5,990 nucleotides of DNA from an uncultured Lachnospiraceae bacterium. Its GTDB lineage: Bacteria; Bacillota; Clostridia; Lachnospirales; Lachnospiraceae. Below the pieces are notes generated by a model. The model did no database searches, was not told where the DNA came from, and saw only the letters and a program-made list of their open reading frames with translations. The stretch spans positions 1-5,990 of the forward strand of contig CANQYH010000198.1 of NCBI GenBank assembly GCA_947628025.1, read 5' to 3'. Positions 1 through 5,852 of the stretch are shown one piece after another. Made by a program: the position numbers and the translations under genes. The stretch's first letter is position 1, and each line of letters begins with the position of its first letter.

Positions 1-1
1 T

Positions 2-562
2 ATCGATCTGACGCCGACGATCCTGGATTATATGGGCCTGCCGGTCCCGAAGCTCCTGGAGGGCAAGAGCATGATGCCTCAGATACGGGACCCGCAGGTG
101 CGGATCAACCAGGAGGTCTATCTGGAATTTACCCGCTACGAGGTAGATCACGACGGGTTTGGCGGTCTGCAGATGATGCGGGGCGTCGTCGCGGACGATG
201 TGAAGCTGGCGGTGAATCTGCTGGATACGGACGAGCTCTACGATATGGAAAAGGATCCCTACGAGGTTCGAAATCTGATCGGCGACCCGGTGTACGCGGA
301 GCGGAGAAACGAACTCCATGACAAGATTCTGGAGCATATGAACCAGACCCGCGATCCGTTCCGGGGCTACCAGTGGGCGTGCAGGCCCTGGAGGCCGGAG
401 AAAACGCCGAAATGGGCCAACGAGGGCTACACGAGGCAGCGGGAGAACGAGGAGTATGAGCCGCGGCAGATGGATTATGACACGGGCCTCCCGATGGAGG
501 AGCCGGTCAGGATCAAGGGGCCGCAGGCGAAAAAAGCGATGGAGGTGTCATCATGTCATTAG
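2..562 (+). CDS. Sulfatase, C-terminal part (5' end outside window)
   Basis: This is the last 186 residues of a type I (alkaline-phosphatase-fold) sulfatase, an enzyme that hydrolyses sulfate esters, here probably on a sugar or glycan. The fragment opens with IDLTPTILDYMGLP, the conserved segment in which sulfatases read 'D-x-x-PT-(I/L)-L-D', followed by an EGKSMMP stretch. At visible residues 78-86 comes ELYDMEKDP with downstream EVRNL, the typical C-terminal sulfatase signature. The catalytic C/S-x-P-x-R site, the metal ligands and any signal peptide lie upstream of the window, so formylglycine type, substrate subfamily and cell location cannot be judged. After the family core there is a tail of about 75 residues rich in Trp, Arg, Pro and Glu (including RGYQWACRPWRP). 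The gene overlaps the aldolase start by 10 bases, which suggests translational coupling and one operon. Family assignment is firm; substrate is unknown. Confidence 0.88.
   Translation: MDLTPTILDYMGLPVPKLLEGKSMMPQIRDPQVRINQEVYLEFTRYEVDHDGFGGLQMMRGVVADDVKLAVNLLDTDELYDMEKDPYEVRNLIGDPVYAERRNELHDKILEHMNQTRDPFRGYQWACRPWRPEKTPKWANEGYTRQRENEEYEPRQMDYDTGLPMEEPVRIKGPQAKKAMEVSSCH
541..545 (+). promoter_or_regulatory. Ribosome binding site for the aldolase, inside the sulfatase gene
   Basis: GGAGG lies 7 bases before the ATG at 553 and within the last codons of the sulfatase. It supports the aldolase start at 553 even though this start precedes the sulfatase stop codon (560-562). Confidence 0.75.
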
Positions 563-1710
563 TACCTATGAAAGCGATCCTGGACGCGGCGGAAAAATAC
601 AATTACGCCCAGGGGGCGTTTAATGTCAACGCGGTCTGCCAGGCCAAGGCGGTGATCGAGGTCCACGAGATGTTCCGCGCGGCGGCGATTCTGCAGGGAG
701 CGGATCTGGCGAACGCGTTTATGGGCGGCCGGACGGATTTTGCCAACGGGACGCTGGAGGATAAAAAGAAAGGCGCGCAGAACATTGCCAACGCCGTCAA
801 AAAATACGCGGCGGACAGCCCGATCCCCGTGGCCCTGCATCTGGATCACGGCAAGACCTTTGATTCCTGCACGGCGGCGATCGCGGGCGGCTATACCTCC
901 GTCATGATCGACGGTTCGTCCCTGCCGTTTGAGGAAAACATGGAACTGACCCGCGAGGTAGTCAAGTACGCCCATGAGCGCGGCGTGACCGTAGAGGGAG
1001 AGCTGGGCGTGCTGGCGGGCGTGGAGGATCATGTGTTCGCGGCCACGTCCACCTACACGAACCCGCTGGACGCTGTAACCTTTTTCAAGAATACCGGCGT
1101 GGACGCGCTTGCGATCAGCTACGGCACCAAGCACGGCGCCAATAAGGGAAAAGATACGGTGATCCGCAAGGAGATCGCCATCGCCACGAAAGAGTGCATG
1201 ATGCACGAGGGCATCGAGGGAACGCTGGTCAGCCACGGTTCCTCCACGGTTCCCCAGTACATTGTCAGCGAGATCAACGCCCTGGGCGGCGATATCCGCG
1301 ACGCCTACGGCATCAAGAAAGAGCAGCTGAAAGAAGTGTCCAAGCTGGGGATCCGCAAGATCAATGTGGACACGGATATCCGCCTGGCTGTAACCCGTAA
1401 CCTGCGAGAACTGTTCAGGGATAAGCCGGTATTACGGGAAAGCCCGTCCATCGGTCCGATCTACGAGCTGCTCCTGAAGAATCCGTCCCAGTTCGATCCC
1501 CGCGTGTTCCTGCCGCCAATCATGGACACGGTCATGTACGGCAATGTGCCCGACGGCGACGTGGCGCAGGTCGTGGACTGCATCGAGCGGGGCGTCCGCG
1601 AGGTGGTCGGAACTCTGATCGTGGAATTCGAGAGCGTCGGCAAGGGACCGCTGGTCGAAGCCGTGTCATTGGAGGAAATGGCAGAGCGCTACAGGAAGAA
1701 AGGGATCTGA
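553..1710 (+). CDS. Class II fructose-/tagatose-bisphosphate aldolase, long form
   Basis: This is a zinc-dependent cytosolic aldolase of 385 residues that should cleave a ketohexose 1,6-bisphosphate into glycerone phosphate and glyceraldehyde 3-phosphate. Family motifs are clear: AFNVN (22-26), LHLDHGKTFDS (95-105) with catalytic Asp98 and zinc ligand His99, EGELGVLAGVED (148-159), YGTKHG (190-195) with His194, SHGSS (227-231) with His228, and INVDTDIR (270-277). It is longer than KbaY/GatY tagatose-bisphosphate aldolases (about 285 residues). The GGDIRDAYGI segment and the DPRVFLPPIMDTVM segment (315-328) resemble the long class II subtype that includes CbbA-like enzymes. The start ATG has GGAGG 7 bases upstream. 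Being sandwiched between a sulfatase and a phosphofructokinase suggests it serves a dedicated sugar pathway. Fructose 1,6- versus tagatose 1,6-bisphosphate specificity cannot be read from the sequence. Confidence 0.93.
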   Translation: MSLVPMKAILDAAEKYNYAQGAFNVNAVCQAKAVIEVHEMFRAAAILQGADLANAFMGGRTDFANGTLEDKKKGAQNIANAVKKYAADSPIPVALHLDHGKTFDSCTAAIAGGYTSVMIDGSSLPFEENMELTREVVKYAHERGVTVEGELGVLAGVEDHVFAATSTYTNPLDAVTFFKNTGVDALAISYGTKHGANKGKDTVIRKEIAIATKECMMHEGIEGTLVSHGSSTVPQYIVSEINALGGDIRDAYGIKKEQLKEVSKLGIRKINVDTDIRLAVTRNLRELFRDKPVLRESPSIGPIYELLLKNPSQFDPRVFLPPIMDTVMYGNVPDGDVAQVVDCIERGVREVVGTLIVEFESVGKGPLVEAVSLEEMAERYRKKGI

Positions 1711-1780
1711 CCGGCGGCAGTTGCAGGCGTGGCTCCGGCGCAAAAAACGGTTCTGAAAAGAGCGGAAAGGGGAAACAGAC
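1711..1780 (+). other. Aldolase-kinase intergenic gap, no terminator seen
   Basis: This 70-base gap contains a CCGGCG direct repeat (1711 and 1735) and a short A-run but no hairpin followed by a T-tract and no convincing promoter. AGGGG at 1768-1772, 8 bases before the ATG at 1781, is the kinase ribosome binding site. Readthrough from the aldolase into the kinase is therefore expected. Confidence 0.5.
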
Positions 1781-2944
1781 ATGGGCATGAATATTCTGGT
1801 GGCGCACGGCGGCGGCCCTACCGCTGTGATCAATACCTCCCTGCAGGGGGTAGTGGAGACGGCGAGGTCTTCCGGAAATGTAGATAAGATCTACGCCGCG
1901 CGTTTTGGAGCGGAGGGACTTCTGAAAGGCGATCTGATCGATCTGACGGACGTGCCCGCGGAGGTGATCGGCCGCCTGTCCCGTACGCCTGCGTCGGCGA
2001 TCGGCTCCTGCCGGAGAAAACTGCACGAGGAGGATTATCCGGCGGTCGTCGGGATACTGAAGAAATTCGATATTCACGCGTTCTTTTATAACGGCGGCAA
2101 CGACTCCATGGACACCTGCCATAAGATCCATGAACTGGCGGTGAAAGAGGGACTGGATATCCGGGTGATCGGCATCCCGAAGACCATGGACAACGACCTG
2201 GTGGTGACGGATCACTGTCCCGGTTTCGGCAGCGCGGCCCGCTACGCGGCGATCAGCGCGGCGGAACTGGCGCTGGATGCGTCGGGACTTCCGATCCATG
2301 TGGTGGTCATGGAACTGATGGGGCGCAACGCAGGGTGGGTCACGGCGGCCAGCGCTATGGCGTCCCGGCTGACGGACTGCGAGCAGCTGGTGTATCTGCC
2401 GGAGCCGCCGGTGAACGTGGACCGGATGCTGGCGGATATCGAAAAAGGTTACGCGAAAGGCAAAGGACTGCTGGTTACGGTCAGCGAGGGCGTCTGCGAC
2501 CAGGACGGGAAGCCTCTGGCGGATACGGGCATCGTGGACGGGTTCGGCCATGTCATTCCCGGCGGCGTGGGCCAGCATATCTCGGATCTGATCGTGCAGA
2601 AAACGGGACTTAAATCCCGGGCGGAGAAGCCGGGACTGCTGGGGCGGACCAGCATCCCCTATGTGTCGCCGGTGGACCGTGAGGAAGCTTATGAGGCGGG
2701 AAGCGAGGCGGTGAAAGCGGCGCTTCGCGGAGAGAGCGGTTATATGGTGGCCATCGAAGCGGACCGGAGCGGCGGGACTTATCGGAGCCGGATGTTTTTG
2801 ACCCCGCTGGCGGGCGTGGCCAACGCGGAGAAAACGTTTCCGCTGGAATGGATCGTGGACGGGAACCGGATCGCGGATGAATTTTTCGCCTACGCCGGTC
2901 CGCTGATGGGCGGGAACTTACCGGAATTCGCGCTGCTGAGATAA
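1781..2944 (+). CDS. Phosphofructokinase, probably pyrophosphate-dependent type
   Basis: This 387-residue protein of the PfkA family would phosphorylate fructose 6-phosphate (or a related ketohexose 6-phosphate) at C1. Visible motifs are the N-terminal HGGGPTAVIN (9-18), GGNDSMDT (105-112), PKTMDNDL (133-140) with the catalytic Asp137, MGRNAGW (180-186) for sugar-phosphate binding, and SEG (235-237). In ATP-dependent PfkA the corresponding residues are Gly104 and Gly124; here they are Asp108 and Lys134, the substitutions associated with pyrophosphate as phosphoryl donor. The usual first Asp of GGD is Asn107, as I recall for a clostridial/spirochaetal PFK clade. A PPi enzyme would be reversible. 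The ATG at 1781 has AGGGG 8 bases upstream; an internal ATG at 1787 would give an N-terminus two residues shorter. It follows the aldolase and precedes the TIM-like gene in the same operon. Family is certain; donor specificity is inferred. Confidence 0.92.
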   Translation: MGMNILVAHGGGPTAVINTSLQGVVETARSSGNVDKIYAARFGAEGLLKGDLIDLTDVPAEVIGRLSRTPASAIGSCRRKLHEEDYPAVVGILKKFDIHAFFYNGGNDSMDTCHKIHELAVKEGLDIRVIGIPKTMDNDLVVTDHCPGFGSAARYAAISAAELALDASGLPIHVVVMELMGRNAGWVTAASAMASRLTDCEQLVYLPEPPVNVDRMLADIEKGYAKGKGLLVTVSEGVCDQDGKPLADTGIVDGFGHVIPGGVGQHISDLIVQKTGLKSRAEKPGLLGRTSIPYVSPVDREEAYEAGSEAVKAALRGESGYMVAIEADRSGGTYRSRMFLTPLAGVANAEKTFPLEWIVDGNRIADEFFAYAGPLMGGNLPEFALLR

Positions 2945-2970
2945 AAGATGGAACCGGATAAGATCACGGA

Positions 2971-2975
2971 AAGGA
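2971..2975 (+). promoter_or_regulatory. Ribosome binding site fixing the TIM-like start
   Basis: AAGGA lies 8 bases before the ATG at 2984. The earlier in-frame ATG at 2948 is only 3 bases past the kinase stop, has no good Shine-Dalgarno at the right distance, and would add 12 charged residues before the first beta strand. The start at 2984 is therefore preferred. Confidence 0.65.
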
Positions 2976-2983
2976 AAGACATT

Positions 2984-3820
2984 ATGAAGCATATATTGTT
3001 GAATTTAAAACGCTTTGACGTGCCGGTGGAACTGGGCGGTGTGAACCGCCTGGCGCCGGTGGCGGAATGGGGCAGAACGATCGTGGAGAGCACCCAGGAA
3101 GCGCTGAGACAGTATGACCCGGCGGAGGTGGAGTTCATGCAGTTTTTGCCGGAGGCCCATCTTCTGTCCGCGGCCGCGGCGCTTCAGAAAGACAGCCGGG
3201 TCATTTTGGGCAGTCAGGGCGTATTCCGCGAGAATACGGCGGTTGGCGGCAATTTCGGCGCGTTTACGACGAACCGGCCGGCTTCCATTGTGAAAGCGCT
3301 GGGATGCGGGGCAACGCTGATCGGCCACTGCGAGGAGCGCAGCGACAAGAAAGGGATCCTGGCGGAGGCAGGAGTGACGGATATGCCGGCGGTGAACCGC
3401 CTGCTGAATCAGGAGATCCGATGCGCCGTGGCGTCGGGGCTGAAAGTGGTCTACTGCATCGGCGAGACCAGCGAGGAGCAGCCCCGGTGGCAGCAGGTAC
3501 TGGGCGAGCAGTTAAGCGTGGGCCTGGACGGCGTGGATAAGTCCCGGGTAGTCATCGCCTATGAGCCGGTCTGGAGCATCGGCCCCGGCAAGACACCTGC
3601 GGGCAAGGATTATATTACGATGATTGCTCGGTTTGTGAAAGAGCAGACCGGCGGGATGGACGTGGTGTACGGCGGCGGTCTGAAAGCCGATAACGCAGCC
3701 ATGCTGGCGTCCATCGGGGAGATCGACGGCGGTTTGATCGCCCTGACCCGGTTTACGGGCGAGATCGGTTTCTATCCGGACGAATACCTGGAGATCATCC
3801 GGCTGTATATGGGCAGATAA
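2984..3820 (+). CDS. Triosephosphate isomerase-like protein, divergent phosphate site
   Basis: This is a 278-residue TIM-barrel protein of the triosephosphate isomerase family (usual length about 250), predicted cytosolic. The catalytic residues are visible: Asn7 and Lys9 in LNLKRF, His115 in IGHCEER (canonical GHSERR), Glu117, and Glu194 in AYEPVWSIGPGKTP, whose loop 6 is nearly canonical. The phosphate-binding end differs. YGGGLK (229-234) has Gly where the family has the phosphate-contacting Ser of GGS, and the canonical GGASL loop is replaced by ALTRFTGEIGFYPDEY (253-268), which is longer and carries an Arg. Cys116 replaces the common Ser after the catalytic His. The simplest role is interconverting the aldolase products, but these changes also fit a paralogue acting on another ketose or aldose phosphate, as EryH does for erythrulose phosphate. 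It sits 39 bases after the kinase. Family is confident; substrate is uncertain. Confidence 0.85.
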   Translation: MKHILLNLKRFDVPVELGGVNRLAPVAEWGRTIVESTQEALRQYDPAEVEFMQFLPEAHLLSAAAALQKDSRVILGSQGVFRENTAVGGNFGAFTTNRPASIVKALGCGATLIGHCEERSDKKGILAEAGVTDMPAVNRLLNQEIRCAVASGLKVVYCIGETSEEQPRWQQVLGEQLSVGLDGVDKSRVVIAYEPVWSIGPGKTPAGKDYITMIARFVKEQTGGMDVVYGGGLKADNAAMLASIGEIDGGLIALTRFTGEIGFYPDEYLEIIRLYMGR

Positions 3821-3858
3821 AGGGCTCCGGCAGAGCAGAAAGACGAGGGAAAACATTC

Positions 3859-4680
3859 ATGAAGCATGACTATTATTATTATACGAAAGAGCAGCTGCTC
3901 GCCGCGCCGAAGATCCCGATCGAGGTCCTGGCGGACAATGCGGTCGTGTTTCAGGCGATCGCCCGCGAGATGGCGGACGAGATCAAGCGGAAGAACGCCT
4001 TGGGAGAGAGGACGGTGTTCATCTGCCCCGTCGGCCCCGTGGGACAGTATCCCTATTTCGTGGAGATCGTGAACCGGGAGCGGATCAGCCTGAGGCATGT
4101 GTGGTTTATCAATATGGACGAGTACCTGACCGACGGCCGGCGCTGGATCGACCCGTCGGAGAAGCTGAGTTTCCGCGGATTTATGGACCGGGCCGTCTAT
4201 GCGCAGATCGATCCGGGACTGGTCATGCCGCCGCAGCAGCGGATCTTTCCGGATCCCGAGAATGTGGGACATGTGCCGGAGACGATCGAGAAGCTGGGCG
4301 GCGTGGACATCTGCTTCGGCGGCATCGGGATCAACGGCCATCTGGCGTTTAACGAGGCGCAGGATGAACTGACTCCGGAGGAGTTTAAAGCGCTGAAGAC
4401 CCGCGTGCTTGCGATCACGCCGGAGACCAGGACCGCCAACGCCATCGGGGACCTGAACGGCGCGCTGGACGATATGCCGCACTACTGCGTGACCGTCGGC
4501 ATGAATGAGATCTACCATGCCGGAAAGATTCGCCTGGGCTGCTTCCGCGACTGGCACCGCAGCGCGGTCCGCCACGCGGCCTATGGGGAAGTGTCGGCCC
4601 ATTTCCCGGCGACGCTTCTGCAGGATCATCCGGACGCGAAGATCCGGATCACGGAGTTTGTGGCAAATCTGCCGGAATAG
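3859..4680 (+). CDS. NagB-family sugar-phosphate isomerase/deaminase, divergent
   Basis: This 273-residue protein belongs to the glucosamine-6-phosphate deaminase/6-phosphogluconolactonase superfamily and is predicted cytosolic. It aligns along its length with NagB. NMDEY (85-89) contains Asp87, equivalent to the NagB proton-abstracting Asp72. GGIGINGHLAFNE (154-166) keeps His161 and Glu166, equivalents of His143 and Glu148. ETRTAN keeps Arg191, equivalent to phosphate-binding Arg172. Differences matter: Asn159 replaces the ring-opening Asp141, the PTGGTP phosphate loop is replaced by CPVGPVGQ (56-63), and the region of Lys208 reads FRDWHRSA (229-236), with Arg234 probably at that position. 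It may deaminate and isomerise an amino-sugar 6-phosphate to a ketose 6-phosphate feeding the kinase, but a different substrate or a lactonase-like or isomerase-only activity is possible. The ribosome binding site is GAGGGA at 3845-3850, 8 bases before ATG. It is the last gene before the regulator. Confidence 0.83.
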   Translation: MKHDYYYYTKEQLLAAPKIPIEVLADNAVVFQAIAREMADEIKRKNALGERTVFICPVGPVGQYPYFVEIVNRERISLRHVWFINMDEYLTDGRRWIDPSEKLSFRGFMDRAVYAQIDPGLVMPPQQRIFPDPENVGHVPETIEKLGGVDICFGGIGINGHLAFNEAQDELTPEEFKALKTRVLAITPETRTANAIGDLNGALDDMPHYCVTVGMNEIYHAGKIRLGCFRDWHRSAVRHAAYGEVSAHFPATLLQDHPDAKIRITEFVANLPE

Positions 4681-4701
4681 GGCGAAAAGCTGCGCATTTT
4701 C

Positions 4702-4734
4702 TTTCGGATAAAAGGTAAAAACTGCCGAAATTTT
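4702..4734 (+). other. Weak hairpin: poor terminator or operator
   Basis: TTTCGG (4702-4707) and CCGAAA (4725-4730) form a perfect 6-base inverted repeat with a 17-base A-rich loop, followed directly by TTTT. An overlapping AT-rich inverted repeat GAAATT-TT-AATTTC covers 4727-4740. As a terminator it is weak (few GC pairs, large loop). The two CG centres are 21 bases apart and the element lies just upstream of the regulator promoter, so an operator for the DeoR-type protein is equally possible. Confidence 0.35.
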
Positions 4735-4743
4735 AATTTCCTC

Positions 4744-4773
4744 TTGCAAACCGACAGGGAATTATGCTAAAGT
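4744..4773 (+). promoter_or_regulatory. Sigma-A-type promoter of the DeoR-family gene
   Basis: TTGCAA (4744-4749) matches the -35 box at four of six bases. After an 18-base spacer, TAAAGT (4768-4773) matches the -10 box at four of six bases and is preceded by TG one base away (4765-4766), an extended -10. The start codon at 4828 lies about 55 bases downstream. The AT-rich setting between GC-rich genes supports it. Confidence 0.55.
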
Positions 4774-4827
4774 ATCACCAATAGAAAATGTATGAACGGG
4801 TTTTGCAGGGGTTAGGAGGAAGTTTGG

Positions 4828-5580
4828 ATGAAAAAGCGCAGACAGGCGGTCGCGGATATGGTGAATCAGTTGGGAGAGGTGACGCTCGCCCAGCTAAAAG
4901 CGGCTTTTCCGGATGTTTCGGAAGTGACTCTCAGGACGGATCTCAGGGCGCTGGACGAGGAGCGCCAGATCGTGCGGGTCCACGGAGGCGCCAGATCCAT
5001 TTCCACGGTTGCAGGCAACACCAATGACTTTTTCTCCAGATCGAATTTGCATGTGGCTGAGAAGAAACAGATTGCGGCGAAAGCGGCGACGCTGATCCGC
5101 CCGTACGATTCGATCTTTATTTCTGCCGGTTCCACCTGCGCGGAGCTGGCGCGGGCCCTGCCCTCCTGTCCGCTGTTTGTGTTTACGGACAACATCGGCG
5201 CGCTGGTGGAGATCCCCCGCCACGCCGAGATCATATCGGAGGTCTTTGGAGGACGTTTTGATTACAATACCATGCGCGTTTACGGCGTGTCTATCGCGCA
5301 GGCGATCGAATCGATCCATTTCCATACGACGTTTATCGGTACGTCCGGATTTCATCCCAAATACGGTTTCGGCTATCTGTCCCTGGACATGACGGATTCC
5401 CTGAACAAGATCATCGATCATTCCGAAAAAGTGGTCATACTGATGGATTCTTCGAAAGTCAATTACACGTCGTTCCCGCGGATCCTCTCCATGGAGAAAG
5501 CCGATATCGTCGTGACGGACGATCAGATTGAGGAGGAGACGGTTTCCGTTTTGAAAGCGAAAGGGATCACTGTGATATAG
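4828..5580 (+). CDS. DeoR-family transcriptional repressor
   Basis: This 250-residue protein is full length for the DeoR/GlpR family of sugar-phosphate-responsive repressors. The N-terminal winged helix-turn-helix covers about residues 1-55, with the recognition region VSEVTLRTDLRALDEE followed by VRVHGGA (about 49-55), the family hallmark. The C-terminal DeoRC sensor domain shows FISAGSTCAELARAL, a phosphate-binding loop related to that of ribose-5-phosphate isomerase and NagB folds, and VVILMDSSKVN, the conserved late sensor motif. AGGAGG at 4814-4819, 8 bases before the ATG, fixes the start. It lies between the isomerase/aldolase operon and a FruK/LacC-type kinase, so it probably controls one or both, releasing DNA when a phosphorylated sugar of the pathway binds. 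Its own promoter region carries TTTCG/CGAAA boxes, suggesting autoregulation. The ligand cannot be read from the sequence. Confidence 0.92.
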   Translation: MKKRRQAVADMVNQLGEVTLAQLKAAFPDVSEVTLRTDLRALDEERQIVRVHGGARSISTVAGNTNDFFSRSNLHVAEKKQIAAKAATLIRPYDSIFISAGSTCAELARALPSCPLFVFTDNIGALVEIPRHAEIISEVFGGRFDYNTMRVYGVSIAQAIESIHFHTTFIGTSGFHPKYGFGYLSLDMTDSLNKIIDHSEKVVILMDSSKVNYTSFPRILSMEKADIVVTDDQIEEETVSVLKAKGITVI

Positions 5581-5593
5581 TTTTGGATCCGGA

Positions 5594-5612
5594 CGGCAGC
5601 CATATTCTGCCG
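5594..5612 (+). other. Small hairpin after the regulator stop codon
   Basis: CGGCAG (5594-5599) and CTGCCG (5607-5612) form a perfect 6-pair stem with a 7-base loop. No T-tract follows, so it is not by itself a terminator; it may protect the 3' end of the regulator mRNA or be incidental. Confidence 0.4.
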
Positions 5613-5632
5613 CATATTGACGCAAGGGTGAG

Positions 5633-5683
5633 GACGCTTCCTCCGTACCGCTGACAGCGGCGCGGACGGAGCGTCTTTTTTTT
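5633..5683 (+). terminator. Strong intrinsic terminator of the DeoR-family gene
   Basis: GACGCT (5633-5638) pairs with AGCGTC (5670-5675), and CCGT (5643-5646) with ACGG (5666-5669), leaving a 4-base bulge on the 5' arm. An inner CCGCT/AGCGG stem (5648-5652, 5656-5660) closes a 3-base loop. Eight T residues follow at 5676-5683. This GC-rich stem plus U-tract is a classic Rho-independent terminator and separates the regulator from the downstream kinase transcript. Confidence 0.92.
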
Positions 5684-5737
5684 GCGTGCGCGTACTGTTT
5701 TTTGGATTTCAAAGGGTTTATTAAAAAAACGGGAAAC

Positions 5738-5745
5738 TTTCGAAA
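5738..5745 (+). promoter_or_regulatory. TTTCGAAA palindrome upstream of the kinase promoter
   Basis: This perfect 8-base palindrome starts 42 bases upstream of the -35 box. It contains the same CGAAA core as the two boxes downstream of the -10. It could be an auxiliary operator for a DeoR-type repressor, but a single short palindrome in AT-rich DNA can arise by chance. Confidence 0.25.
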
Positions 5746-5779
5746 TGAAAATAAAATGCTGCTATTCCGTAAAAATATA

Positions 5780-5808
5780 TTGACTTTTGTTTATGAAATC
5801 TTTATAAT
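5780..5808 (+). promoter_or_regulatory. Near-consensus sigma-A promoter of the FruK/LacC-type kinase gene
   Basis: TTGACT (5780-5785) matches the -35 box at five of six bases, the spacer is 17 bases, and TATAAT (5803-5808) is a perfect -10 box. Transcription should begin near 5815, giving a leader of about 95 bases before the start codon at 5911. A promoter this strong would need a repressor for conditional use. Confidence 0.85.
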
Positions 5809-5818
5809 TAAGATGTAC

Positions 5819-5846
5819 CGAAACACAATAGATATATATCGAAACA
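5819..5846 (+). promoter_or_regulatory. Paired CGAAACA boxes, likely repressor operator
   Basis: CGAAACA occurs at 5819-5825 and again at 5840-5846, a spacing of 21 bases start to start, or two helical turns. Both lie just downstream of the -10 box, over the expected transcription start, an ideal place for repression. TTTCG-type repeats are typical of DeoR-family operators, and a DeoR-family gene lies immediately upstream. Binding is inferred. Confidence 0.5.
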
Positions 5847-5852
5847 AACTGT

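Noticed and set aside
559..1236. Minus-strand open frame of 225 codons opposite the aldolase
   Set aside because: No motif, and complete overlap with the highly conserved aldolase coding sequence.
1711..1740. CCGGCG direct repeat between aldolase and kinase genes
   Set aside because: Only six bases in GC-rich DNA, with no T-tract or promoter associated; most likely chance.
1532..2578. Long minus-strand open frame of 348 codons opposite the aldolase and kinase
   Set aside because: Its translation is Arg/His-rich low-quality sequence with no family motif, typical of the antisense of GC-rich genes, and it overlaps two clear plus-strand genes.
2948..2983. Upstream in-frame ATG for the TIM-like gene
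   Set aside because: No Shine-Dalgarno at the right distance, and it would add a charged 12-residue extension before the first barrel strand; the ATG at 2984 has AAGGA 8 bases upstream.
3772..4749. Minus-strand open frame of 325 codons opposite the NagB-like gene
   Set aside because: Arg/His/Asp-rich composition without recognisable motifs; it is a shadow of the well-supported plus-strand gene.
4894..5712. Minus-strand open frame of 272 codons opposite the DeoR-family gene
   Set aside because: It would run through the strong terminator and is a shadow of a clear DeoR-family protein.
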